In this document: one piece after another, positions 12,008 through 19,036 of the stretch
Layout of the letters: every line of letters starts with the position of its first letter
Position numbering within the stretch: the first letter of the stretch is position 1
Source of the DNA: Gp6-AA40 sp050742535
GTDB lineage: Bacteria; Acidobacteriota; Vicinamibacteria; Vicinamibacterales; UBA2999
NCBI GenBank assembly: GCA_050742535.1
Contig: JBOGIQ010000085.1
Span: forward strand, 1 to 19,036
Direction: 5' to 3'
DNA length: 19,036 bases
The notes under the pieces: model-generated
The model's database searches: none
What the model saw: only the letters and a program-made list of their open reading frames with translations
What the model was told of the DNA's origin: nothing
Translations under genes and position numbers: made by a program

Positions 12008-15000
12008 CGCGCACTCACGAGGAAGGGATCGGGCGGGTGACCGAATTCGACGCCGCATCGCGAATCGCCATCGTCGGCATGGCCTGCCGTCTGCCTGGCG
12101 CGCGCAACGTCGACGAATTCTGGCAGAACCTGCGCGGCGGCGTGGAATCGGTGCGCCGGCTCACGCGCCAGGAGATGCTCGACGCCGGCGCCACGCCGGA
12201 GGATCTGGACGACCCGCATCACGTGCCGTTCGGCGCGCTCATCGACCACATTGACGAGTTCGACGCGGCGTTCTTCGGCATCACCACGCGCGAGGCCGAG
12301 CTGATGGACCCGCAGCAGCGGCTCTTTCTTCAGTGCGCCTGGGAGGCGCTCGAGGATGCGGGGTATGACCCGGGCCGGATCGGCGTGCCGGTGGGTGTGT
12401 TCGGCGGCGCCAATTTCAACAGCTACCTGACGCGAAACCTGATTCCCGCCGAGGTGTTCGAAGAAACGGCTGCGGCGCTGCAGGCTGTGCTCGCCAACGA
12501 CAAGGACTACCTGGCGACGCGCGTCGCGTACAAGCTGAACCTGCGCGGTCCGGCCTGCGCGGTGCAGTCGGGATGCTCCACGTCGCTGGTCGCGGTACAC
12601 CTCGCCGCGCAGAGTCTCCTCGGCTACGAGTGCGACATGGCGCTCGCCGGTGGCGTGGCCGTCGACGTTGCGCGCGCGCGTGGCTACTGGTCGCACGAAG
12701 GAAGCGTGTTCTCGCCAGACGGCCACTGCCGGACGTTCGACGCCGACGCCCGCGGTACCGTGTTCGGCAACGGCGTCGGCATCGTCGTCCTGAAGCGGCT
12801 GGAGGACGCGCAGCGTGACGGCGATTCGATCAGCGCGGTCATTCTCGGGTCGGCGGTCAACAACGACGGCGCCGTCAAAGTCGGCTTCACGGCGCCGAGC
12901 GTGTCCGGTCAGGCGGAGGTCATCGCGGAAGCGCTCGCCGATGCGGGCGCGGCGCCCGAGTCGATCGGTTTCATCGAAACGCACGGAACCGGGACGCCGC
13001 TCGGGGACCCGATTGAAGTCGAGGCGCTGCGCAGGGCATACGGCGCGCGGCCGGGAGGCGCGCCCTGCGCGATCGGGTCCGTCAAGACGAATGTCGGACA
13101 TCTGGACTCGGCGGCCGGCGTCGCCAGCCTGATCAAGACGGCGCTGGCGCTCCGCCACCGCGAACTTCCGCCAAGCCTGAACTTCACGAGGCCGAACCCG
13201 GCGATCGAGTTCGACAAGACCGCGTTCTACGTCAACACGCAGCTCGTCCCGTGGACGTCCGGCACCAGTCCGCTTGTACCGCGGCGGGCAGCGGTCAGCT
13301 CGTTCGGCATGGGCGGCACCAACGCCCACCTCGTGCTCGAGGAGCACGTCGATTCACCGGCCGACCCTCCGGCGCGCAGTGCCGAAGTGCTCGTCTGGTC
13401 CGCGCGATCGCCCGAGACGCTGGGCGCGATCACTGACCGTCTCCGCGCCTATCTCGACTCGACGCCGGTCGAATCGCTCGCGGACCTTGCGTATACGCTC
13501 CAGACCGGGAGAGCGGCGTTCGAGCATCGGCGCATGGTCGTCGTCGGCAGTGCGCGCGAAGCGGCGGCGCTCCTCGCGGATGCGCCGCGGGCAGTGGAGA
13601 CATTCCGCTACACGGGCGAACAGCGCGGTGTCGCATTCGTTTATCCAGCCAATGTCCCGGACGCGCTCGGCGCGATCGAGGAGCTGTCCGCATCGGAACC
13701 AGCGTTTCGGTCGGCAGTGGAGGCCTGCGGCGACGTGCTGCGAGCCGAGGCAGCAGGCGACCTCGCCGACCCCACGCGGCCCGAGATTGCGACGTTCACT
13801 CTGCAGCATGCGCTGACGTGTGTGTGGAACAGCTGGGGGGTGACGCCTGCCGCTGTCGGTGGAGACGGCGTCGGAGAGCTGGCCGCGGCCTGCGCTGCCG
13901 GCGTTCTCTCGTACCGGGATGCGTTGCGAACGCTGCTCCAGCGACCGGCGAACGCTGGTGCGAACCCAAGTGGCGGCGCGTCGTGTGCCCGCAACGCGAT
14001 GCCGTCCGGATCGTTCCATTACCTCGAGCTCGGCGCGGGCGAGACACTGAGCGCTGTCGCAGGGCCGGGCATTACGACGGGCTGCCTGAGCGGTGCAGGA
14101 AAGAGTGCGGTCGTGTCGCTGCTCGCGGCCGCCGGCCGACTCTGGCAGGGAGGAATAGCCGTCGATTGGCGGCGTCTCCATGGCAACCGGCGACGACGGC
14201 GGGTGGCCGTCCCCACCTATGCGTTCGAGCAGTCCCGGTTCTGGATCGACCCTCCGCCGCAGGAGGACGACTCACCGGAGGCGTTGGCCGGCCGCAAGCT
14301 CGAAGAAGTGTCGCGATGGTTGTATGTGCCAAGCTGGCAGCGCGTGCCGGCGCTCGAGCTCGTCGCGCGGGCGTTCGAGGACTTCGACACAACGGAATGG
14401 CTGGTCTGCACGGCAGAGACGCCGCTGTCCGATCTCGTGGTCGAACGTCTGGCTCGCGTGGTGCCGCGCATATGCGTCGTGCGCCCCATGATCGGCGCCG
14501 AGTACGACGACGCTGCAGACCGCGTCGTCACCATCGATCCGTCGGATGCCACTCACTATGCGAGGCTGCTTGAACAGCGCTTCGGCCGCGACTCTCACCT
14601 CGTCATCGTCCAGGTCGGGTTGCCGGCGGCCGGGACGCTCGAGTCATTCGCGAGTGTTCTCGCTCTCAGTCGCGCGATTGCACACGCGGAGCGGCGAATC
14701 TCGGTCCGAGTGATCACGGTCGATGCCCAGGATGTACTCGGCAGCGAGGATCTCGCCCCGGACGCGGCGCCGCTGCTCGCCGCGGTGCGGGTGATCGCGC
14801 AGGAGCATGTGAACGTCGATTGCGCATGCATCGACGTCGACCGGAGGGACCTCGTTGACCCGGCGCACGCCGGCTGGCTTGCTGACCGCGTGGTGGCGGA
14901 GGCCGCAACGCACACTCCAGATCCGGTCGTCGCCTATCGCGGCTATGCGCGGTGGGTCGTGCGGTACCAGCCGATGCCGATCGAGCGGCCGCCCGGCAAC

Positions 15001-16188
15001 AGCAAGATCAAGAACGGCGGCACGTACGTGATCGTGGGGGGCCTTGGCCGGATCGGGTTGACCCTCGCGGAGCACATCGCCCGGACAGCCACCGTCAACC
15101 TCGTTCTGATCGGCCGAAACGCCATCCCGTCACGCTCGACGTCGCCCCTCTCCCGCGACACGGCCGGCGGGGCGGCCGTGAGCGACAGGGGCGCCCGCGT
15201 GGCGGCATTGGAGGCGCTCGGGTCACGCGTGCTCGCGCTTGCAGCCGATGTCGCGGACGAAGTCGGGCTGCGGCGGGCGATTGCTGACGCCGAGCAGCGC
15301 TTCGGCCGCATCGACGGCGTGATTGCCGCTGCGGGCATTGTCGATGGCCCCGCATTTCAGCCACTCCGGCGCCTCACGGTGGAGGAGTGCGAGCGGCAGT
15401 TTCGTCCGAAAGTGGACGGCCTCCGCGTTCTCGAGCAGGTGCTTGGCGACCGCGCGCTGGACTTCTGTCTGGTGGTGTCGTCGCTGTCGTCCGTCCTTGG
15501 CGGTCTGGGCTATGGCGCGTACAGCGCCGCGAACGCCTTCATGGACGCCTTCGTCCGCCGGCACAACACGAGTAGCCGCACGCGGTGGATGACGGTGAAC
15601 TGGGACGCCTGGCGCTGGCCGGACACCGAAGACGGTCCGCCCGGGACTGTTCTCCAGCGGCTGGCGTTGACCCCTGCCGACGCGGTCGACGTGTTCGACC
15701 GCGTCCTGCGCGTCTCCCATGTCGTCGATCAGATTGTGGTCTCCACGGCCGATCTCGGCGCGCGCCTTGCGCAATGGGTCGATCGGGTGGGCGTCCGGGG
15801 AGCGGCCCGTGTTCCGGCAGCTGAAACGGCGGAGTCATCAGGGCCGGTGGGGTCGGACACTTTGATGGAGCTGGACGCGGGCGACGGCGACCTGACGCCA
15901 ACCCAGCTCGCCGTCGTGCAGGTCTGGCGACGAGTGCTCGGCATCCTCGATGTGCCGCTGGATGAGTCGTTCCTGGATCTCGGCGGCAATTCTCTGACCG
16001 CCGTCCAGGCAATCAGCGCGATCGAGCAGTCGCTCGGCGCGCACGTGGCGATCGAAGAGTTCATCTTCCAGACCGCGGCGCAACTGGCGACCTTGTGTGA
16101 CCGGAAGCTCGCGGCGCAGCGAGCGGCCCCGGCGCCGGCTGCCCAGTACTCGGCGGGAAGCACAGAGGACGCGCTGGTGAGGTCATGA
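12004..16188 (+). CDS. One-module type I PKS, KS-(degenerate AT)-KR-ACP (1394 aa)
   Basis: This is the last PKS of the run and about 150 residues shorter than its neighbours, all lost from the AT. KS is about residues 20-443 with Cys191 in SGCSTS (neighbours have TACSTS), His327 and His366, so condensation chemistry looks possible. The KS-AT linker (about 460-515) and post-AT linker (PTYAFEQSRFW 737-747) remain. The AT between them lacks GQGAQ, has GDGVGE instead of GHSIGE (Ser to Gly622, His to Asp621) and lacks the HAFH segment. KR looks intact: GGLGRIG 1012-1018, Lys1136, Ser1160, Tyr1173, Asn1177. ACP is about 1295-1366 with Ser1330 in GGNSL. The C-terminus is Ala/Pro/Ser-rich, without the basic tail of the other PKS proteins. 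The GTG at 12004 gives a 4-base overlap with the previous stop and has AGGA 5 bases upstream. GTG at 12037, behind GAGGAAGG (12019-12026), is an equally plausible start 11 codons in. No TE domain follows the ACP. Confidence 0.95.
12019..12026 (+). promoter_or_regulatory. Possible ribosome binding site for an alternative start at 12037
   Basis: GAGGAAGG lies 10 bases before an in-frame GTG at 12037. Starting there gives an N-terminus MTEFDAASRIAIVG, close to the usual short leader before a KS. The upstream GTG at 12004 keeps the 4-base stop/start overlap seen at other junctions. The sequence alone does not decide between them. Confidence 0.4.
13624..14158 (+). other. Degenerate acyltransferase domain within the fourth PKS
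   Basis: These bases cover residues of about 541-718 of the fourth PKS, where neighbours have an AT of about 317 residues. What remains is the N-terminal fold (VAFVYPAN in place of VVFMFPGQGAQ), a helix around HALTCVWNSWGVTPAAV, the altered elbow GDGVGE (bases 13861-13878) and ELAAACAAGVLSYRDALRTL. About 150 residues of the normal AT are then replaced by about 30 residues rich in Ala, Gly, Asn and Ser (bases near 13933-14019). Similarity resumes at YLELGAGETLS, equivalent to FLEVGPGNTLS of active ATs. The reading frame stays open throughout. By comparison with the other ATs here this domain cannot form an acyl-enzyme; it may survive as a structural or docking platform. Confidence 0.88.
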
Positions 16189-17120
16189 ACGCGAGCCTGC
16201 CCGCAACTTCGTCCTCGGTGTTCGTGCCACCCGAGCGCATCGTCGCCGTCCGCGAGCAGGCCGTCCGTTGTGGGCCACGCGGCCGCCTTGTGGGCATCGT
16301 CACCGAGCCTCGCAGCGACGCGGCCGGGCAGCGGCGGCCGACGGCGGTCTTCGTAACGGCTGGCATGCTGCACCGCGTCGGTCCAAATCGGCTGTACGTC
16401 ACGCTTGCGCGGCGGCTGGCCGGCCTCGGCGTGAGATCGCTGCGGTTCGATCTCTCCGGCATCGGTGACAGCCTGCAGAGAACTGATGGGGTGCCGGCGG
16501 ACGAAGGGGCTGTGGACGACATCCGCGCGGCGATGGACGCGATGAACGCCAGCTACGGGCCATCGCCGTTCGTGGCCATCGGATTGTGCTCGGGCGCCGT
16601 GAGCGCGTTTCGGGCTGCGCTCGCGGACGAGCGCGTCAGGGGTGCGATTCTGGTCAACCCGCAGGGCTTCGATCATAACCCTGCCTGGAACGCGCACGTC
16701 GTGAACCAGAACGACGCTCGCCGGTACGTCAGGCGCTCGCTGATGAGCGCCGAAAGCTGGCGGCGTGCGCTCACCGGACGCATCGACTACAGGCGGCTCG
16801 TCACCGTGCTGCAGTCGCGTGCGGGACAGATGGTCTCGGTCCCCGATACGGTGGCTCCGATCGCCACCCGTCTGCGCGGCGAGTTCGTGTCGCTGGCGCA
16901 GCGCGGCGTCGAGGTTCTGGTCGTCTGCTCCGACGGCGACGCGAGCGTCGACTACATGTCTGCCATTCTCGCCCGGCGCGTCACTCGAGGTATTCAAGAG
17001 GAGCGGTTCATGCTGCGCCTGTTTCCGGCGAGCGACCACAGCCTGACCCTCTCCTCGAGCCAGCGCGCGTTGCTCCACCTCGTCGAGTCCTGGATTGCGG
17101 AGACGGGATCGTGGCGGTGA
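16185..17120 (+). CDS. Alpha/beta hydrolase with Cys nucleophile (311 aa)
   Basis: This is a cytoplasmic alpha/beta-hydrolase-fold protein with no signal peptide or membrane segment. The nucleophile elbow is GLCSG at 133-137, so the nucleophile is Cys135 (TGC, 16587-16589) rather than Ser. The probable acid is Asp250 or Asp252 in VVCSDGD and the base His285 in FPASDHS. Other family features are the strand-loop FVTAGMLHRVGPNRLY (56-71) and RFDLSGIGDS (87-96). This pattern resembles hydrolases often found near polysaccharide loci, including exosortase-associated hydrolases (family recall, not a search). It is not a classical type II thioesterase, which is usually shorter with a GHSxG elbow. ATGA overlaps the PKS stop, so it is translationally coupled to the PKS genes. 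No PKS here carries a TE domain, so chain release or editing of stalled acyl-ACP is the obvious hypothesis; removal of an acyl or glycosyl group from the product is the alternative. The fold and residues are seen in the sequence; the substrate is not known. Confidence 0.85.
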   Translation: MNASLPATSSSVFVPPERIVAVREQAVRCGPRGRLVGIVTEPRSDAAGQRRPTAVFVTAGMLHRVGPNRLYVTLARRLAGLGVRSLRFDLSGIGDSLQRTDGVPADEGAVDDIRAAMDAMNASYGPSPFVAIGLCSGAVSAFRAALADERVRGAILVNPQGFDHNPAWNAHVVNQNDARRYVRRSLMSAESWRRALTGRIDYRRLVTVLQSRAGQMVSVPDTVAPIATRLRGEFVSLAQRGVEVLVVCSDGDASVDYMSAILARRVTRGIQEERFMLRLFPASDHSLTLSSSQRALLHLVESWIAETGSWR

Positions 17121-18196
17121 TCGAGGCGCTCGCTGTGACGGTGGCGGGCGAACCGCGGGCAGCGGCGCCGCTGCACGCCGGTGACGCTGCCGTTCACCTT
17201 CAGTCGGTCAGTAAGCGGTTTCCGTTACGCCGCCCGATCCGCGAGCTGCTCCGCCATCCAGGCCGCCGCGGATATCAGCACGCGTTGCGCGCCGTCAGCC
17301 TGGAGATCCGCCCCGGTGAGTTCTTTGGCCTGCTCGGTCCCAATGGTGCCGGCAAGACAACGCTCTTCAAGATTCTGGCGACCTTCGTGACGCCGGATGC
17401 AGGCACCGTGACCATCGAGGGCCACGACGTGCGCACGTCTCCCAACGTGGTGCGTCAACTGGTAACGCCGGCCGTCGCCGATGAGCGCAGCCTCAGGTGG
17501 CGCCTGACCGCGCGCGAGAATCTCAGACTCTACGCGACGCTGTATGGCGTGCCGGCGGGTGACGTCGGTCGCCGGGTGGACGATTTGCTCCGCTCGGTCG
17601 GCCTCGAGGACACCGGCCGCAAGCTGGTGGGCGGTTTCTCGACGGGCATGAAGCAGCGGCTCCTGATCGCGCGGTCGCTGATCCCCAGGCCGCGCGTGCT
17701 GCTGCTCGACGAGCCAACCCGCGGGCTCGACCCGCTGCTGGCGCGAAGCTTCCGCCGGTTCCTGCGCGACGAGGTCGGGCGTAAGCAGGGTTGCACGGTG
17801 GTCATCGCGACGCACAACGCCGAGGAGGCGTTCGAGCTGTGTGATCGCATCGGGATCCTCGACCAGGGCCGGCTGCTCGTCGTCGGATCCGCAACTGTTC
17901 TGCGTGACCGTTTCGGCCAGGACCGGTACCGGCTGTGGACGCGCGACCCGGACCATCCCTGTCTCGATGATCTCGCCCGCATCGGCGTGCGACGCACGGC
18001 TGGCGACGAGCCGAGCGAAGACGGATGGACGGTCGTCGAGCTCGAGGGGGCGGGTACGTTCGACGACGCAGCGCGGGTCGTCAGGCACCTGGTCGATCGA
18101 GGCCTGCCGGTGGCGCGGTTCGAGCGGAGCGCGACGTCGCTGGCCGACCTGATCGAGCGGGTGGTGCTGCAGATCGGGGGAGGCGCGCATGCGTAA
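17111..18196 (+). CDS. ABC-2 type exporter, ATP-binding subunit (361 aa)
   Basis: This ATPase powers export together with the membrane protein encoded next. It has Walker A GPNGAGKT 76-83, signature FSTGMKQR 176-183 in place of LSGGQ, Walker B LLLDEP 197-202 and H-loop His235 in ATHNAEEA. The region before the signature (VADERSLRWRLTARENL) has no Q-loop glutamine at the usual place but matches the DERSxxWRLT style of one ABC-2 exporter group. About 100 residues after the core form a C-terminal extension, as in DrrA-like drug exporters. The first 30 residues are an unusual Ala-rich leader. GTG at 17111 has GGAG at 17099-17102, 8 bases upstream, and overlaps the hydrolase by 10 bases. GTG at 17117 (GTGA overlap) is an alternative start two codons later. 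Its place in a PKS operon suggests it secretes the product and may protect the producer. The ABC call is secure; the cargo is inferred. Confidence 0.95.
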   Translation: MAVIEALAVTVAGEPRAAAPLHAGDAAVHLQSVSKRFPLRRPIRELLRHPGRRGYQHALRAVSLEIRPGEFFGLLGPNGAGKTTLFKILATFVTPDAGTVTIEGHDVRTSPNVVRQLVTPAVADERSLRWRLTARENLRLYATLYGVPAGDVGRRVDDLLRSVGLEDTGRKLVGGFSTGMKQRLLIARSLIPRPRVLLLDEPTRGLDPLLARSFRRFLRDEVGRKQGCTVVIATHNAEEAFELCDRIGILDQGRLLVVGSATVLRDRFGQDRYRLWTRDPDHPCLDDLARIGVRRTAGDEPSEDGWTVVELEGAGTFDDAARVVRHLVDRGLPVARFERSATSLADLIERVVLQIGGGAHA

Positions 18197-18992
18197 GGTC
18201 GGCGCGCTGATGCGGGCGAGCTGGCTCGAGGCGACCAGCTACCGGATGCGGACCGTGTTCTCAATCCTGAGCATGTTCGCGGCGATGCTGCCGGTCTACT
18301 ACGTCGCGCGCGCGGTGCAGCCGATGGTCGGTGACGCGGTCGAACATGAGGGCGCCAGCTATTTCGCGTTCATCGTCGTCGGGCTGACGGTGCTGCCGTT
18401 CGTGCGGACATCGTTGAGCGCGCTGTCGGGCGAGCTGGGAAGCGCGATTTCGACAGGCACGCTGGAGGCGCTGCTCGGAACGCCGACGCGGATCGCGACG
18501 CTGCTCGTCGGCATGGTCGGGTACCCGTTCCTCTGGGCGGCGCTCCGTTCGGCGGTCGTTCTCTCGCTGGGCGCGGCGATGGGTGTGCATCTGCTGTGGG
18601 ATCGCGCTCTGGTTGCCGTCGCCGCGCTCGTGCTCATCGTGCTGGCGCACACGGCCGCGGGGCTGGTCGGGGCCGCAATGGTCGTCGCGTTCCGCACCAG
18701 CGGACCGCTCGAGACGATCATCCTGTGGACGTCCTCGATGCTCGGCGGCCTCTACTTTCCGACCCAGGTGATTCCCACGTGGCTTGAACAGGTGTCGCTG
18801 ATCCTGCCACTGACGTATGGACTTCGCGCCTTTCGCCGCGCCCTGCTGGATCCGGATGCGTCGTGGGCGCTGCTCGCGCCCGACCTGCTCGTGCTCGCGG
18901 CCGGTGGAGTCGTGGGGCTGGCCATAGGGCTTTGCGCGTTTTCAGCGGCGCTTCGTTACGCACGCCGCGCAGGAACGCTGGCTCAATACTGA
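18189..18992 (+). CDS. ABC-2 type exporter, membrane subunit (267 aa)
   Basis: This is an integral inner-membrane permease that pairs with the ATPase encoded just upstream. It has six hydrophobic segments at about 24-44, 59-77, 107-132, 138-165, 173-191 and 232-258, with a short cytoplasmic N-terminus (MRKVGALMRASWLEATSYR). The segment SGELGSAISTGTLEALLGTP (80-99) is the amphipathic stretch typical of ABC-2 permeases that contacts the ATPase, and LYFPTQVIPTWLEQVSLILPLTYGLRAFR near 186-214 is the conserved C-terminal loop of the family. Its length is normal for a half-size ABC-2 permease, so the functional unit is probably a homodimer. It overlaps the ATPase gene by 8 bases and has a good ribosome binding site, GGAGG at 18179-18183, 5 bases before ATG. 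The C-terminus is basic (RYARRAGTLAQY), as expected for a cytoplasmic end. Confidence 0.93.
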   Translation: MRKVGALMRASWLEATSYRMRTVFSILSMFAAMLPVYYVARAVQPMVGDAVEHEGASYFAFIVVGLTVLPFVRTSLSALSGELGSAISTGTLEALLGTPTRIATLLVGMVGYPFLWAALRSAVVLSLGAAMGVHLLWDRALVAVAALVLIVLAHTAAGLVGAAMVVAFRTSGPLETIILWTSSMLGGLYFPTQVIPTWLEQVSLILPLTYGLRAFRRALLDPDASWALLAPDLLVLAAGGVVGLAIGLCAFSAALRYARRAGTLAQY

Positions 18993-19036
18993 TGAACACG
19001 AACGGCTCACTCTCGCCGCGGAGCACGGTCATGACG
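18992..19036 (+). CDS. Start of next gene in the operon, truncated by the window end
   Basis: The ATG at 18992 shares its A with the TGA stop of the permease (TGATG), the tight coupling seen along this operon. Fifteen codons are open to the end of the window and read MNTNGSLSPRSTVMT. A polar, Ser/Thr-rich leader without a signal peptide is all that can be seen, and no family can be assigned. The only nearby purine-rich site (AGGAA, 18971-18975) is 16 bases away, so translation may depend on reinitiation after the permease. Confidence 0.5.
   Translation, partial: MNTNGSLSPRSTVMT

Noticed and set aside
16185..17120. Hydrolase as a classical type II thioesterase
   Set aside because: The elbow is GLCSG rather than GHSxG, the protein is longer than usual TEIIs, and the HRVGP and GIGDS features point to another alpha/beta hydrolase group.
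18993..19036. Terminator after the permease gene
   Set aside because: No stem-loop with a T-run is visible and the next ATG overlaps the permease stop.

Overview
The window is a stretch of a modular type I polyketide synthase (PKS) gene cluster, read entirely on the + strand. Base composition is high in G+C, with strong G/C preference at third codon positions and long chance ORFs on the opposite strand. Nothing here identifies the species. The single-module PKS proteins, the KS/KR sequence style (close to mixed NRPS-PKS systems of myxobacteria, cyanobacteria and some Acidobacteriota) and a TTA leucine codon inside a core PKS gene (5256-5258) make a high-GC Gram-negative bacterium more likely than a typical Streptomyces; this is inference.

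Layout: 1-2709 is the 3' part of a PKS gene that starts outside the window (AT-KR-ACP visible). 2706-7355 and 7367-12007 are two complete one-module PKS genes (KS-AT-KR-ACP). 12004-16188 is a fourth one-module PKS gene whose AT is degenerate: the catalytic Ser and His of the GHSxGE motif, the GQGAQ motif and the whole HAFH region are missing, while KS, KR and ACP look intact. 16185-17120 encodes an alpha/beta hydrolase with a Cys at the nucleophile position. 17111-18196 and 18189-18992 encode the ATPase and membrane subunit of an ABC-2 type exporter. A further gene starts at 18992 and runs off the window. Only 11 bases (7356-7366) are non-coding; every other junction overlaps by 1 to 10 bases, so this is one translationally coupled operon with no internal promoter or terminator visible.

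How the genes work together (inference from domain order): the growing chain would pass from the partial PKS to the next three proteins in gene order. The readable ATs look malonyl-specific, every module has a complete KR catalytic set, and there is no DH, ER, methyltransferase or thioesterase domain. The simplest product segment is therefore an unbranched 1,3-polyol (consecutive beta-hydroxyls). The first three PKS proteins end in an arginine-rich tail that may serve as a docking element; the fourth does not, which fits it being the last PKS in this run. The hydrolase may release, edit or trim the chain, and the ABC pair probably exports the product. The most unusual element is the AT-deficient fourth module inside an otherwise cis-AT assembly line.
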